Source: an uncultured bacterium
GTDB lineage: Bacteria; Patescibacteriota; Minisyncoccia; Phycocordibacterales; UBA918
Assembly: GCA_903839715.1 (NCBI GenBank)
Contig: CAIMDH010000043.1
Coordinates: forward strand, 1-6,259
Length of the DNA stretch: 6,259 nt
Direction: 5' to 3'
Below the pieces are notes generated by a model that saw only the letters and a list, made by a program, of their open reading frames with translations, did no database searches and was not told the origin of the DNA. Shown piece by piece: positions 1 through 4,643 of the stretch (the stretch's first letter is position 1; every line of letters begins with the position of its first letter). Position numbers and translations under genes: made by a program.

Positions 1-41
1 CTTTTCTATGTCCGGGAGTTTTTTATTGGACACTAGTGCTT

Positions 42-608
42 TTAGTGCATAGTGGTTGAGTGTTTGTTGATTCGTGTTTTAATCCAAGCAATAATACCCG
101 TTGCAACTTGGTCTGGTTTTTCCTCGTCCGTATCAAGTATGTAGTAGTCGTTTTCATTTGCTTCTTCTCTAAATTTTGAGGCAACCCACACGTTGTCACT
201 CACAAATTTTTCGGGAGTTTTGCCAGTGGTACGTTCAAGCTCTATAAGACTTTCAGAAGTAGTATAACGACTTAATATTCGTTTAGAGATGGTTTCTGGA
301 GATGCGTCTAATACACAAACACTTACTGTTATGTCGAGGACATTTTCTAAAGCATAGCCAATATCACTTACCTTCACAAAACCACATACAACAGTAGATA
401 AATTTTTATTCAGATTAAGCTTTGCGGTGGAAACCCAGTGTCTCGTTTCAGATCTCCTCCATTCTCTATCAGCATTATCAGGAACGCCACGTTCGTCAAA
501 ATCGTGTACATCAAAACTTGTTGGATCTAGCGTGTGTTTCAGTTTAGGAATAACGGAACTCTTTCCGATACCGTTAACGCCGGTGATGATGAATAGTTGT
601 GGTTTCAT
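42..608 (-). CDS. Small P-loop NTPase, nucleotide-kinase-like
   Basis: This gene encodes a 188-residue soluble protein with a Walker A loop at residues 10-18 (GVNGIGKSS) directly after a hydrophobic first strand (LFIIT). That is the usual opening of the adenylate/shikimate-kinase-like fold. An acidic stretch HDFDERG lies at 35-41, and an Arg-rich segment (REWRRSETRHW, 48-58) may belong to the substrate or lid side. A hydrophobic strand VSVCVLD (95-101) is followed by SPETISKRILSR (103-114), a typical lid-type helix. The end (YYILDTDEEKPDQVATGIIAWI, broadly 155-176) resembles the last strand and helix of small kinases. The ATG at 606-608 puts the Walker loop at the expected distance from the start, and TAA is at 42-44. 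There is no clear Shine-Dalgarno sequence. ATP or GTP binding is well supported. The phosphorylated substrate, if any, is unknown. The gene diverges from the yibE/F-mscL-nrd block, so no operon partner is visible. The 41 bases after its stop hold only a weak 5-bp hairpin (9-13 with 28-32). Confidence 0.8.
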   Translation of the reverse strand: MKPQLFIITGVNGIGKSSVIPKLKHTLDPTSFDVHDFDERGVPDNADREWRRSETRHWVSTAKLNLNKNLSTVVCGFVKVSDIGYALENVLDITVSVCVLDASPETISKRILSRYTTSESLIELERTTGKTPEKFVSDNVWVASKFREEANENDYYILDTDEEKPDQVATGIIAWIKTRINKHSTTMH

Positions 609-623
609 TTTAGTTTCAACATA

Positions 624-632
624 AGCATACCA
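624..632 (-). promoter_or_regulatory. Putative extended -10 promoter for the kinase-like gene
   Basis: Read on the minus strand, the sequence is TGGTATGCT, a TGn extended -10 followed by a TATGCT hexamer, 15 bases upstream of the ATG at 608. No good -35 hexamer lies 16-18 bases further up. Transcription would start about 9 bases before the start codon, giving a very short leader. The same hexamer with a TGn extension appears before the YibE/F gene. This is inferred from the motif alone. Confidence 0.3.
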
Positions 633-744
633 AAGTTCCCCATTCTCACTAGGGTATCATTTGGCCAGAACTAAAAAATCCCTTCAAATAAGGTACCTTT
701 TAGATAAATTCTCGTTAAGGCAGCTACCGGAAGGGAATCGGTCA
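633..744. other. Gene-free spacer with weak hairpins
   Basis: No convincing reading frame is present. The palindrome AAGGTACCTT sits at 690-699. It lies within a weaker hairpin in which CTAAAA (671-676) pairs with TTTTAG (698-703) and CCTT (681-684) pairs with AAGG (690-693). Read on the minus strand the short CCTT/AAGG stem is followed by a T-rich run, so it might act as a weak terminator. At 719-730 the string GGCAGCTACCGG matches the tRNA-His 3' end (922-933) at 11 of 12 positions in the same orientation. Confidence 0.4.
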
Positions 745-797
745 CGAGTTACTAAGCTTTTTATTTCACTCCGTTCATAAAAAACTAAGTACTCTCG
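745..797. repeat. Imperfect inverted repeat, AT-rich stem
   Basis: The arms run from about 745-764 and 776-797 and pair at 16 of 19 aligned positions with one gap. They end in a run of T/A pairs (TTTTTAT against ATAAAAA) around a loop containing TTCACTCCGTTC. A T tract on either strand follows GC-containing stem bases, so this could serve as a weak bidirectional terminator between the kinase-like gene and the tRNA region. Its function is not shown. Confidence 0.45.
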
Positions 798-811
798 ACC
801 CCGACTCATTC

Positions 812-872
812 GTGGCAGAGCCACATCATTCCGTCCTTCAATTCCCGGACGGAAGCAAATCCTTTTGCTTCC
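812..872. repeat. Three consecutive perfect hairpins
   Basis: Three hairpins follow each other. The first is GTGGC (812-816) with GCCAC (820-824) around an AGA loop. The second is CCGTCC (831-836) with GGACGG (847-852) around a 10-base loop. The third is GGAAGCAAA (851-859) with TTTGCTTCC (864-872), a 9-bp stem with a TCCT loop. The second and third share bases 851-852, so both cannot form fully at once. The second and third lie within the inverted copy of the tRNA-His end described separately. No T tract follows any of them, so they are not ordinary terminators. Either strand could be the transcribed one. Confidence 0.6.
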
Positions 873-941
873 TTAGCCGCCCAGACATGAGAAAAGCCCC
901 TTTCGGGGCATCTCAAGTCTGGGCGGCTACCGGGAATTGAA
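837..941. repeat. Interrupted inverted duplication of the tRNA-His 3' end
   Basis: The last part of the tRNA gene plus its trailer, read on the minus strand from 941 down to 911, is TTCAATTCCCGG, then TAGCCGCCCAGAC, one variable base, then TGAGA. The plus strand at 837-892 carries the same blocks in the same order: TTCAATTCCCGG (837-848), TAGCCGCCCAGAC (874-886), one differing base (887) and TGAGA (888-892). A 25-base hairpin-forming block (849-873) is inserted exactly between T-arm and acceptor sequence. Thus 30 of 31 bases match apart from the insertion. The two copies face each other across the terminator, so TAGCCGCCCAGAC can pair over 13 bp with 917-929, which includes the tRNA acceptor strand. 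Origin by hairpin-mediated copying or by an old insertion is inference. Confidence 0.8.
892..909 (-). terminator. Rho-independent terminator of tRNA-His
   Basis: On the minus strand GCCCC, a GAAA tetraloop and GGGGC are followed by TTTTC. This begins about a dozen bases after the tRNA 3' end. The stem is extended on both sides by TGAGA/TCTCA and an 11 to 13-bp arm that reaches into the tRNA acceptor sequence. That makes an unusually long terminator hairpin. Confidence 0.88.
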
Positions 942-994
942 CCCGAATTGAGAGTTCCACAAACTCCAGTAATAACCTTTATACCATAGCCGCC
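922..994 (-). tRNA. trnH: tRNA-His, anticodon GUG
   Basis: On the minus strand the acceptor arm GGCGGCTA pairs perfectly with TAGCCGCC. This is an 8-bp arm with the extra G-1 opposite C73 that identifies histidine tRNAs. The D-arm carries GTA/TAC and a GG pair in the loop. The anticodon stem GGAGT/ACTCT encloses the loop TTGTGGA, giving anticodon GTG (plus-strand positions 958-960) with G37. The T-arm has the loop TTCAATT on a stem of CGGG/CCCG with a U-G closing pair. The bases after C73 are CAG, so the CCA end is not encoded and must be added by tRNA nucleotidyltransferase. A promoter lies upstream at 1027-1055 and a terminator downstream, so the gene is probably a single transcription unit that decodes both His codons. 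Confidence 0.95.
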
Positions 995-1026
995 ATATTG
1001 TTCCACTTCTTCTTTGTGGTTGCACA

Positions 1027-1055
1027 GTTATACCTATTTTTTATAAAAATGTCGA
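1027..1055 (-). promoter_or_regulatory. Sigma-70-type promoter for tRNA-His
   Basis: On the minus strand TCGACA (1055-1050) is separated by exactly 17 bases from TATAAC (1032-1027). These match the -35 and -10 consensus at five positions each, and the spacer is AT-rich. Transcription would begin near 1020, giving a leader of about 26 bases before the mature 5' end at 994. Confidence 0.65.
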
Positions 1056-1063
1056 GCGCTGCA

Positions 1064-1092
1064 TTGAGTAACCGGGTCAAGGGTGATATGCT
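1064..1092 (+). promoter_or_regulatory. Putative promoter for the YibE/F gene
   Basis: TTGAGT (1064-1069), a 17-base spacer and TATGCT (1087-1092) are preceded by TG at 1084-1085, forming an extended -10. The start would be near 1099, leaving an untranslated leader of about 130 bases. That leader holds a small hairpin (GACCA with TGGTC, about 1108-1138) but no recognised riboswitch. This promoter would run divergently from, and only about 10 bases beyond, the tRNA-His promoter. Confidence 0.35.
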
Positions 1093-1228
1093 TTTAGGTA
1101 ATATATGGACCACGAACCGCTACTGGTCACAATCTTCTTTACCTTCATGTTGGGAGCAGGGGTTGGATTTTATCTTTGTCGGTTTTTTCTATAGTCACCA
1201 GTTATTAGTAGTAAGAAGAATGTGTAGT

Positions 1229-2431
1229 ATGAAAAAAAGTTTGGTAGCAGGAATAGTGGGTTTTTTGAGCGTACTCACACTGCTGCCGGTATCGTCTAGT
1301 GCACAAGAAGTACATCAAGAGTTCCAAGAGACGGTAAAGGCTGAGGTGCTTGAGGTGGTAGCTGAGTTTGAGCGGAGTATTACCGGGACTGGAGCTTCGA
1401 CGACGGTACAGGAACTCCGCATACAAATTTTGGAAGGAGAGAAAGCAGGGGAGGTGGTACGACTAGATAACGACTTGATTATCTTGTCAGCCGGAGATGA
1501 GATTTTTGTGAGTCGGCAGGTAGCTATTGATGGGAGTGAGTACTACCTTTTTAAAGACGTAGAGCGACGCTTTCCGTTGTTTTTAATTGTGGGTTTGTTT
1601 ATGATCTTTGTGGTGTGGTTATCGGGTATGCAGGGTGTGCGCGCTGTCTTGAGTTTGGTACTTAGTATCGGATCAATCATCTTCCTGCTCATCCCGGCGC
1701 TGCTGGCAGGGTATCCGCCAGCACTCGTGAGTCTGGGAATTGCTGGGTTAATTCTCTCAGTCACACTCTTCCTTACTCACGGCTTTAAGCCACGGGTGTT
1801 TATCACGTTTCTCGGTACGTTCGGTGCTGTCTTTGTGACGTGTATGATTGCGTGGATCTGGGTAACCTGGATGCGCTTTACTGGATTTAGTGATGATTCG
1901 TCAGTGTATCTAAACTTTGCGACGGGCGGTTCGCTCGATTTGGTGGGGCTGTTACTGGGAGGAATTATTATTGGTCTCCTTGGCGTACTTGATGATGTTT
2001 CTATTACCCAGGCATCGGTAGTGCAGGAACTCAAGGCAGCTAATCCTGACTTTGGTTTTAAAGATCTGTACCAAAGGGCGCTGCGAGTCGGTCGTGACCA
2101 TGTGGGCTCTTTGGTTAACACGCTTGCACTGGCGTACGCGGGTACGTCTTTACCAATGTTGCTCCTCTACTCCTATTCAGAAACCCCGGCGCTGATTCTC
2201 CTTAATCAAGAGGTAATCGCAGCAGAGGTGCTGCGGATTGTGGTTGGTAGTATTGGGTTGGTCTTGGCGGTCCCTCTGACCACCGCCATGGCCGCCTGGT
2301 ATTTTAGAAACCGACATCCGGTGGTAGGGGAAGCTGGGCACGACCACGGGCATGGTCATAGCCATGGATCTAGTGAAGCAGCGGTACCACATACTCATCA
2401 TGAACACGACCACAAACACCATGCGCACTAA
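1229..2431 (+). CDS. YibE/F-family integral membrane protein with His-rich C-terminal tail
   Basis: This 400-residue protein begins with a clear signal peptide (MKKSLVAGIV..., residues 1-25, likely cleaved after SSA). An extracytoplasmic beta-rich domain (about 26-113) follows, then about seven membrane helices near 114-131, 137-158, 162-183, 188-212, 235-255, 292-315 and 334-357. The family signatures are GVLDDVSITQ (252-261) after helix 5 and GRDHVGSLVNTLALAYAG (288-305) entering helix 6. Positively charged loops fit an N-out domain and a cytoplasmic C-terminus. The last 30 residues hold 13 histidines (HDHGHGHSHG at 371-380 and a second run at 388-400), which suggests binding of Zn, Ni, Cu or similar ions. 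I chose the ATG at 1229 because it starts the signal peptide and has AAGAAG 10 bases upstream. The frame is open back to 998, but that stretch is untypical and nearly touches the tRNA. The biochemical role of the family is not known to me; transport is only a guess. Confidence 0.88.
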   Translation: MKKSLVAGIVGFLSVLTLLPVSSSAQEVHQEFQETVKAEVLEVVAEFERSITGTGASTTVQELRIQILEGEKAGEVVRLDNDLIILSAGDEIFVSRQVAIDGSEYYLFKDVERRFPLFLIVGLFMIFVVWLSGMQGVRAVLSLVLSIGSIIFLLIPALLAGYPPALVSLGIAGLILSVTLFLTHGFKPRVFITFLGTFGAVFVTCMIAWIWVTWMRFTGFSDDSSVYLNFATGGSLDLVGLLLGGIIIGLLGVLDDVSITQASVVQELKAANPDFGFKDLYQRALRVGRDHVGSLVNTLALAYAGTSLPMLLLYSYSETPALILLNQEVIAAEVLRIVVGSIGLVLAVPLTTAMAAWYFRNRHPVVGEAGHDHGHGHSHGSSEAAVPHTHHEHDHKHHAH

Positions 2432-2483
2432 AATCGGCTGCGCTATACTTATATAAATTTTATTTAGATAATTGTACGTACTT

Positions 2484-2876
2484 ATGAAAAATTTTATAGC
2501 TGAGTTTAAGGCCTTCGCGATGCGCGGTAATGTTGTAGATTTGGCGGTGGCGGTGGTGATTGGAGCGGCTTTTGGAAAGATTGTCGCATCATTAGTAGAG
2601 AATATTATAACGCCGCTTATCGGAATACTACTTGGGGGAGTTGATTTTACCGGCTGGGCCTACACTCTCGGTGAGGGAGAGGAAGCAGTAGTGCTAGCAT
2701 ATGGCCAATTTATCCAGAGTGTATTTGATTTCGTCATCATTGCCTTTGCTGTCTTTATGGCTATTAAGGCTCTCTCTAGGTTACAAAAGAAGGAAGAAAA
2801 GGCGGAAGCTGCTCCGGCTCCGACACCTGAAGACATTCAACTATTGCGTGAAATCCGCGACAGTCTTCGTAAGTAG
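2484..2876 (+). CDS. mscL: Large-conductance mechanosensitive channel MscL
   Basis: MscL forms a homopentameric pore in the inner membrane that opens under membrane tension and releases solutes during hypo-osmotic shock. The 130-residue product is close to the 136 of E. coli MscL and aligns without gaps over the signature FAMRGNVVDLAVAVVIGAAF (residues 11-30) and GKIVASLVENIITPLIG. TM1 spans about 16-43, the periplasmic loop 44-72 and TM2 73-99. A charged cytoplasmic stretch (QKKEEK, 101-106) and an Ala/Pro linker lead to the final helix EDIQLLREIRDSLRK. The constriction residue Gly22 of E. coli is Ala23 here, as in the mycobacterial channel. ATG at 2484 is preferred over the TTG at 2472. There is no Shine-Dalgarno sequence. 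The palindrome GTACGTAC ends two bases before the ATG. A -10-like GATAAT (2467-2472) with a poor -35 (TATACT, 2444-2449) might give a separate, almost leaderless transcript. Only 52 bases separate it from the YibE/F gene, so co-transcription is also possible. Confidence 0.96.
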   Translation: MKNFIAEFKAFAMRGNVVDLAVAVVIGAAFGKIVASLVENIITPLIGILLGGVDFTGWAYTLGEGEEAVVLAYGQFIQSVFDFVIIAFAVFMAIKALSRLQKKEEKAEAAPAPTPEDIQLLREIRDSLRK

Positions 2877-2887
2877 GTATGAATACC

Positions 2888-2920
2888 AAAAAACCCAACA
2901 TCAAAGGTGCCGGGCTTTTT
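2888..2920 (+). terminator. Probable terminator after mscL
   Basis: CCC (2894-2896) pairs with GGG (2912-2914), and CATC (2899-2902) pairs with GGTG (2906-2909), around an AAA loop. A 2x2 internal loop separates the two stems. The hairpin is followed by CTTTTT and preceded by a run of six A, so it could also work for transcription from the other side. It starts about a dozen bases after the mscL stop codon. Confidence 0.65.
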
Positions 2921-3001
2921 GCTTTTAGCTACACAAGAAAACATTTTTATCCTACTGAACACTACCCAATCTAGAAAACGATTGCTCTAACTTGTGCGGT
3001 A

Positions 3002-3039
3002 GGACAGTTATCCACACAATCGAACTGTGGATACTGTCC
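3002..3039. promoter_or_regulatory. Inverted pair of DnaA boxes in a 14-bp hairpin
   Basis: TTATCCACA (3008-3016) is an exact consensus DnaA box. TGTGGATAC (3026-3034) is, on the other strand, GTATCCACA, one base away from consensus. The boxes face each other across a 9-base loop. They are extended outward by GGACAG (3002-3007) with CTGTCC (3034-3039), giving 14 paired bases with one bulged T. The element sits about 70-100 bases upstream of the putative nrdB transcription start. DnaA boxes upstream of nrdAB are established in E. coli, where DnaA modulates the operon. The same role here is inference. Confidence 0.6.
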
Positions 3040-3090
3040 AAAAACACTTACTTTTGGCTATTTATTCAAAATCAAGCTTTTTTTGAAAAA

Positions 3091-3099
3091 TGGTATTAT
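3091..3099 (+). promoter_or_regulatory. Putative extended -10 promoter of nrdBA
   Basis: TGGTATTAT is a TGn extended -10 with the hexamer TATTAT (5 of 6 to consensus). No good -35 is present; the spacer region is a T tract. Transcription would start near 3105-3106, exactly at the first base of the hairpin that opens the folded leader. AT-rich sequence nearer the gene (TATAAG at 3279-3284, CATTAT at 3285-3290) could give a shorter alternative transcript, but it lacks a matching -35. Confidence 0.4.
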
Positions 3100-3104
3100 C
3101 TAGG

Positions 3105-3304
3105 GACGCACGAGTTTCTCCACCGTGTGTCTCGAGTAACAATGACACGCCAATTATATTGGCCATGTATTTACACATGGTGTTGTCTTCAACAAATATA
3201 TCTTTCTTAAACATAATTGTGCAACCAAAGACAAAGGGTCGCGGCACCTTCAATTATGTTTGTGAGAGATAAAAAATTTATAAGCATTATCAAGTACGTA
3301 CAGT
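3105..3304 (+). promoter_or_regulatory. Candidate structured 5' leader of nrdBA
   Basis: Three folded elements follow one another. The first is GACGCAC (3105-3111) with GTGTGTC (3125-3131), 7 bp with one G-U pair. The second is a three-way junction in which GACAC (3144-3148) pairs with G-TGTTGTC bases (3182-3187, one bulge). It encloses GCCAAT-TAT-ATTGGC (3149-3163) and CATGT/ACATG (3164-3168 with 3175-3179). The third is a long stem AAACATAATT (3209-3218) with AATTATGTTT (3252-3261), continued by GTGC (3219-3222) with GCAC (3244-3247). TGTTG-TCTT-CAACA (3181-3194) is an alternative hairpin that competes with the closing stem of the junction, as in a switch. I do not recognise a known riboswitch class. 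No T-tract terminator is visible before nrdB. Confidence 0.45.
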
Positions 3305-4618
3305 ATGGAAATCAAGAACATTCGTAAACGTAATGGTTCAGTTCAAGCATTCAACATCAGCAAAATCGAAAGTGCGATTTTGAAAGCTTTGCAAGAGACA
3401 GGTGAAGGGGAAGCGGCAGATGCCAGTAAGGTGGCTGAGCTAGTACACCAAAAGACCGTTTCGATGTGTGTACAGGCTGCCGACGCACCAGAGGACGATC
3501 CAAAAGCGCAAAAGTGCGTCGATGGGTATCCTGCTGTGGAAGAGGTGCAGGATTTGGTGGAGCAAGCGCTGATGGAGCTCGATTATTTTGAGACCGCTAA
3601 GGCGTACATCATTTACCGTAACGCGCGCAAGAAGCTACGCGAGCGTGACATTTTCCAAAGGCGTACCAACCTCAAGCCGTATGAATACCCTGAGCTACAC
3701 GAGTACGTAAACTCCATCCGCCATTCCTACTGGATTCATACTGAGTTCAACTACACGAGCGACATTAATGATTTCCATGTCAACGTGACCGCCGCAGAAC
3801 GGAATGCCATGAAGAATTCCATGTTGGCAATTGCTCAAATTGAAGTGGCAGTGAAGACCTTCTGGGGAGATATCTACAAGAAGATGCCGAAGCCAGAGAT
3901 TGGCGCGGTCGGGGCAACCTTTGCTGAAAGTGAAGTGCGTCACACCGATGCTTACTCCCATCTCCTTGAAATCCTTGGATTAAATGAAGAGTTTGAAAAA
4001 GTGACCGAAGTGCCAGTAATGCAGCAGCGAATCAAGTATCTGGAAAAAACCATCACTCTGTCACGGACAGATGAAAATCGTCAGTACATGCACTCAGTAC
4101 TGTTGTTCGCACTCTTTGTCGAACACGTCTCACTCTTTTCACAATTCTTGATTATGATGTCTTTTAACAAGCATCGTAATCTCTTTAAGGGTATTAGTAA
4201 TGCAGTTGAGGCCACTTCAAAAGAAGAACAGATTCATGGCATGTTTGGTATTGATGTTATTAATATCATCAAGAAGGAACATCCGGAATGGTTTGATGAT
4301 GCCTGCAAGGAGTTGATCTTGAAGTCTTGCGAAGAAGCGTATGCGGCCGAGAGTAATATTGTTGATTGGATTTATGAAGCAGGGGAGCTCGATTTCTTGC
4401 CTTCAGCAAACGTCAAAGAGTTTATTAAAAACCGTCTCAATAATTCATTGGCTTCAATTGGATTGCCGCGAATTTTTGAAGTGAGTGAAGCGCTCCTTGA
4501 AGAAACTGACTGGTTTGATAATGAAGTAATTGCTACCAAGCATGTCGATTTCTTCCATAAGCGCTCAATCAACTACAATAAGCGTAGTGCTAGCGTGACC
4601 AGTGATGATTTATTTTAG
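3305..4618 (+). CDS. nrdB: Class I ribonucleotide reductase, radical-generating subunit NrdB with N-terminal ATP-cone
   Basis: This 437-residue subunit houses the metal-radical cofactor that starts catalysis in NrdA. Residues about 3-110 are an ATP-cone: IKNIRKRNGSVQAFNISKIE at the start, VEEVQDLVEQALME at 78-91 and AKAYIIYRNARKK at 98-110. The ferritin-like core follows. By alignment to E. coli NrdB its metal ligands are E180, E210, H213, E273, E308 and H311, and Y217 replaces Tyr122. W143 corresponds to Trp48. Y424 near the C-terminus is the likely relay tyrosine, and the tail ends SDDLF, as expected for docking to NrdA. Glu rather than Asp as first ligand, with Tyr retained and the string TFAESEVRH, resembles Bacteroidetes class Id enzymes. 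The cone contains an apparent insert (about 51-73) with C55 and C71. The ATG at 3305 fits the cone start. There is no Shine-Dalgarno sequence; GTACGTAC ends three bases before it. nrdA follows after 25 bases, so the two are surely co-transcribed. Confidence 0.96.
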   Translation: MEIKNIRKRNGSVQAFNISKIESAILKALQETGEGEAADASKVAELVHQKTVSMCVQAADAPEDDPKAQKCVDGYPAVEEVQDLVEQALMELDYFETAKAYIIYRNARKKLRERDIFQRRTNLKPYEYPELHEYVNSIRHSYWIHTEFNYTSDINDFHVNVTAAERNAMKNSMLAIAQIEVAVKTFWGDIYKKMPKPEIGAVGATFAESEVRHTDAYSHLLEILGLNEEFEKVTEVPVMQQRIKYLEKTITLSRTDENRQYMHSVLLFALFVEHVSLFSQFLIMMSFNKHRNLFKGISNAVEATSKEEQIHGMFGIDVINIIKKEHPEWFDDACKELILKSCEEAYAAESNIVDWIYEAGELDFLPSANVKEFIKNRLNNSLASIGLPRIFEVSEALLEETDWFDNEVIATKHVDFFHKRSINYNKRSASVTSDDLF

Positions 4619-4643
4619 TCTTTAGTCAGTAATAACAACGGAT

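Larger units (their letters stand above)
2921..3304. other. nrdBA upstream region, no gene
   Basis: No supported coding sequence is present. Moving towards nrdB, it holds the DnaA-box hairpin (3002-3039) and an AT-rich hairpin TTCAAAA/TTTTGAA (3065-3071 with 3081-3087). An extended -10 (3091-3099) and a folded leader (3105-3304) follow. CGATTG at 2979-2984 is complementary to CAATCG in the loop of the DnaA-box hairpin (3017-3022), so a pseudoknot is possible if this part is transcribed. Confidence 0.6.

Noticed and set aside
806..1006. 66-residue minus-strand frame covering the tRNA and terminator
   Set aside because: It is a translation of tRNA-His, its terminator and the hairpin cluster. 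The base pattern is explained by RNA structure.
998..1228. N-terminal extension of the YibE/F reading frame back to 998
   Set aside because: The added 77 residues have no family features, precede a complete signal peptide and overlap the promoters of tRNA-His. The ATG at 1229 has a better upstream purine-rich site.
2941..3100. Replication origin
   Set aside because: Only one exact and one near DnaA box are present, without a clear cluster, an adjacent dnaA/dnaN gene or a convincing unwinding element.
3191..3206. NrdR box upstream of nrdB
   Set aside because: The AT-rich string ACAAATATATCTTTCT does not match the paired 16-base NrdR consensus well, and no second properly spaced box was found.
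3224..3250. ZTP riboswitch-like string (GGGTCGCGG)
   Set aside because: The resemblance is limited to a few bases and the rest of the conserved core is absent.
3062..3272. Overlapping small frames on both strands (63 and 60 residues)
   Set aside because: The minus frame needs a TTG start, neither has a ribosome site or recognisable domain, and the interval is better explained by hairpins in the nrdB leader.
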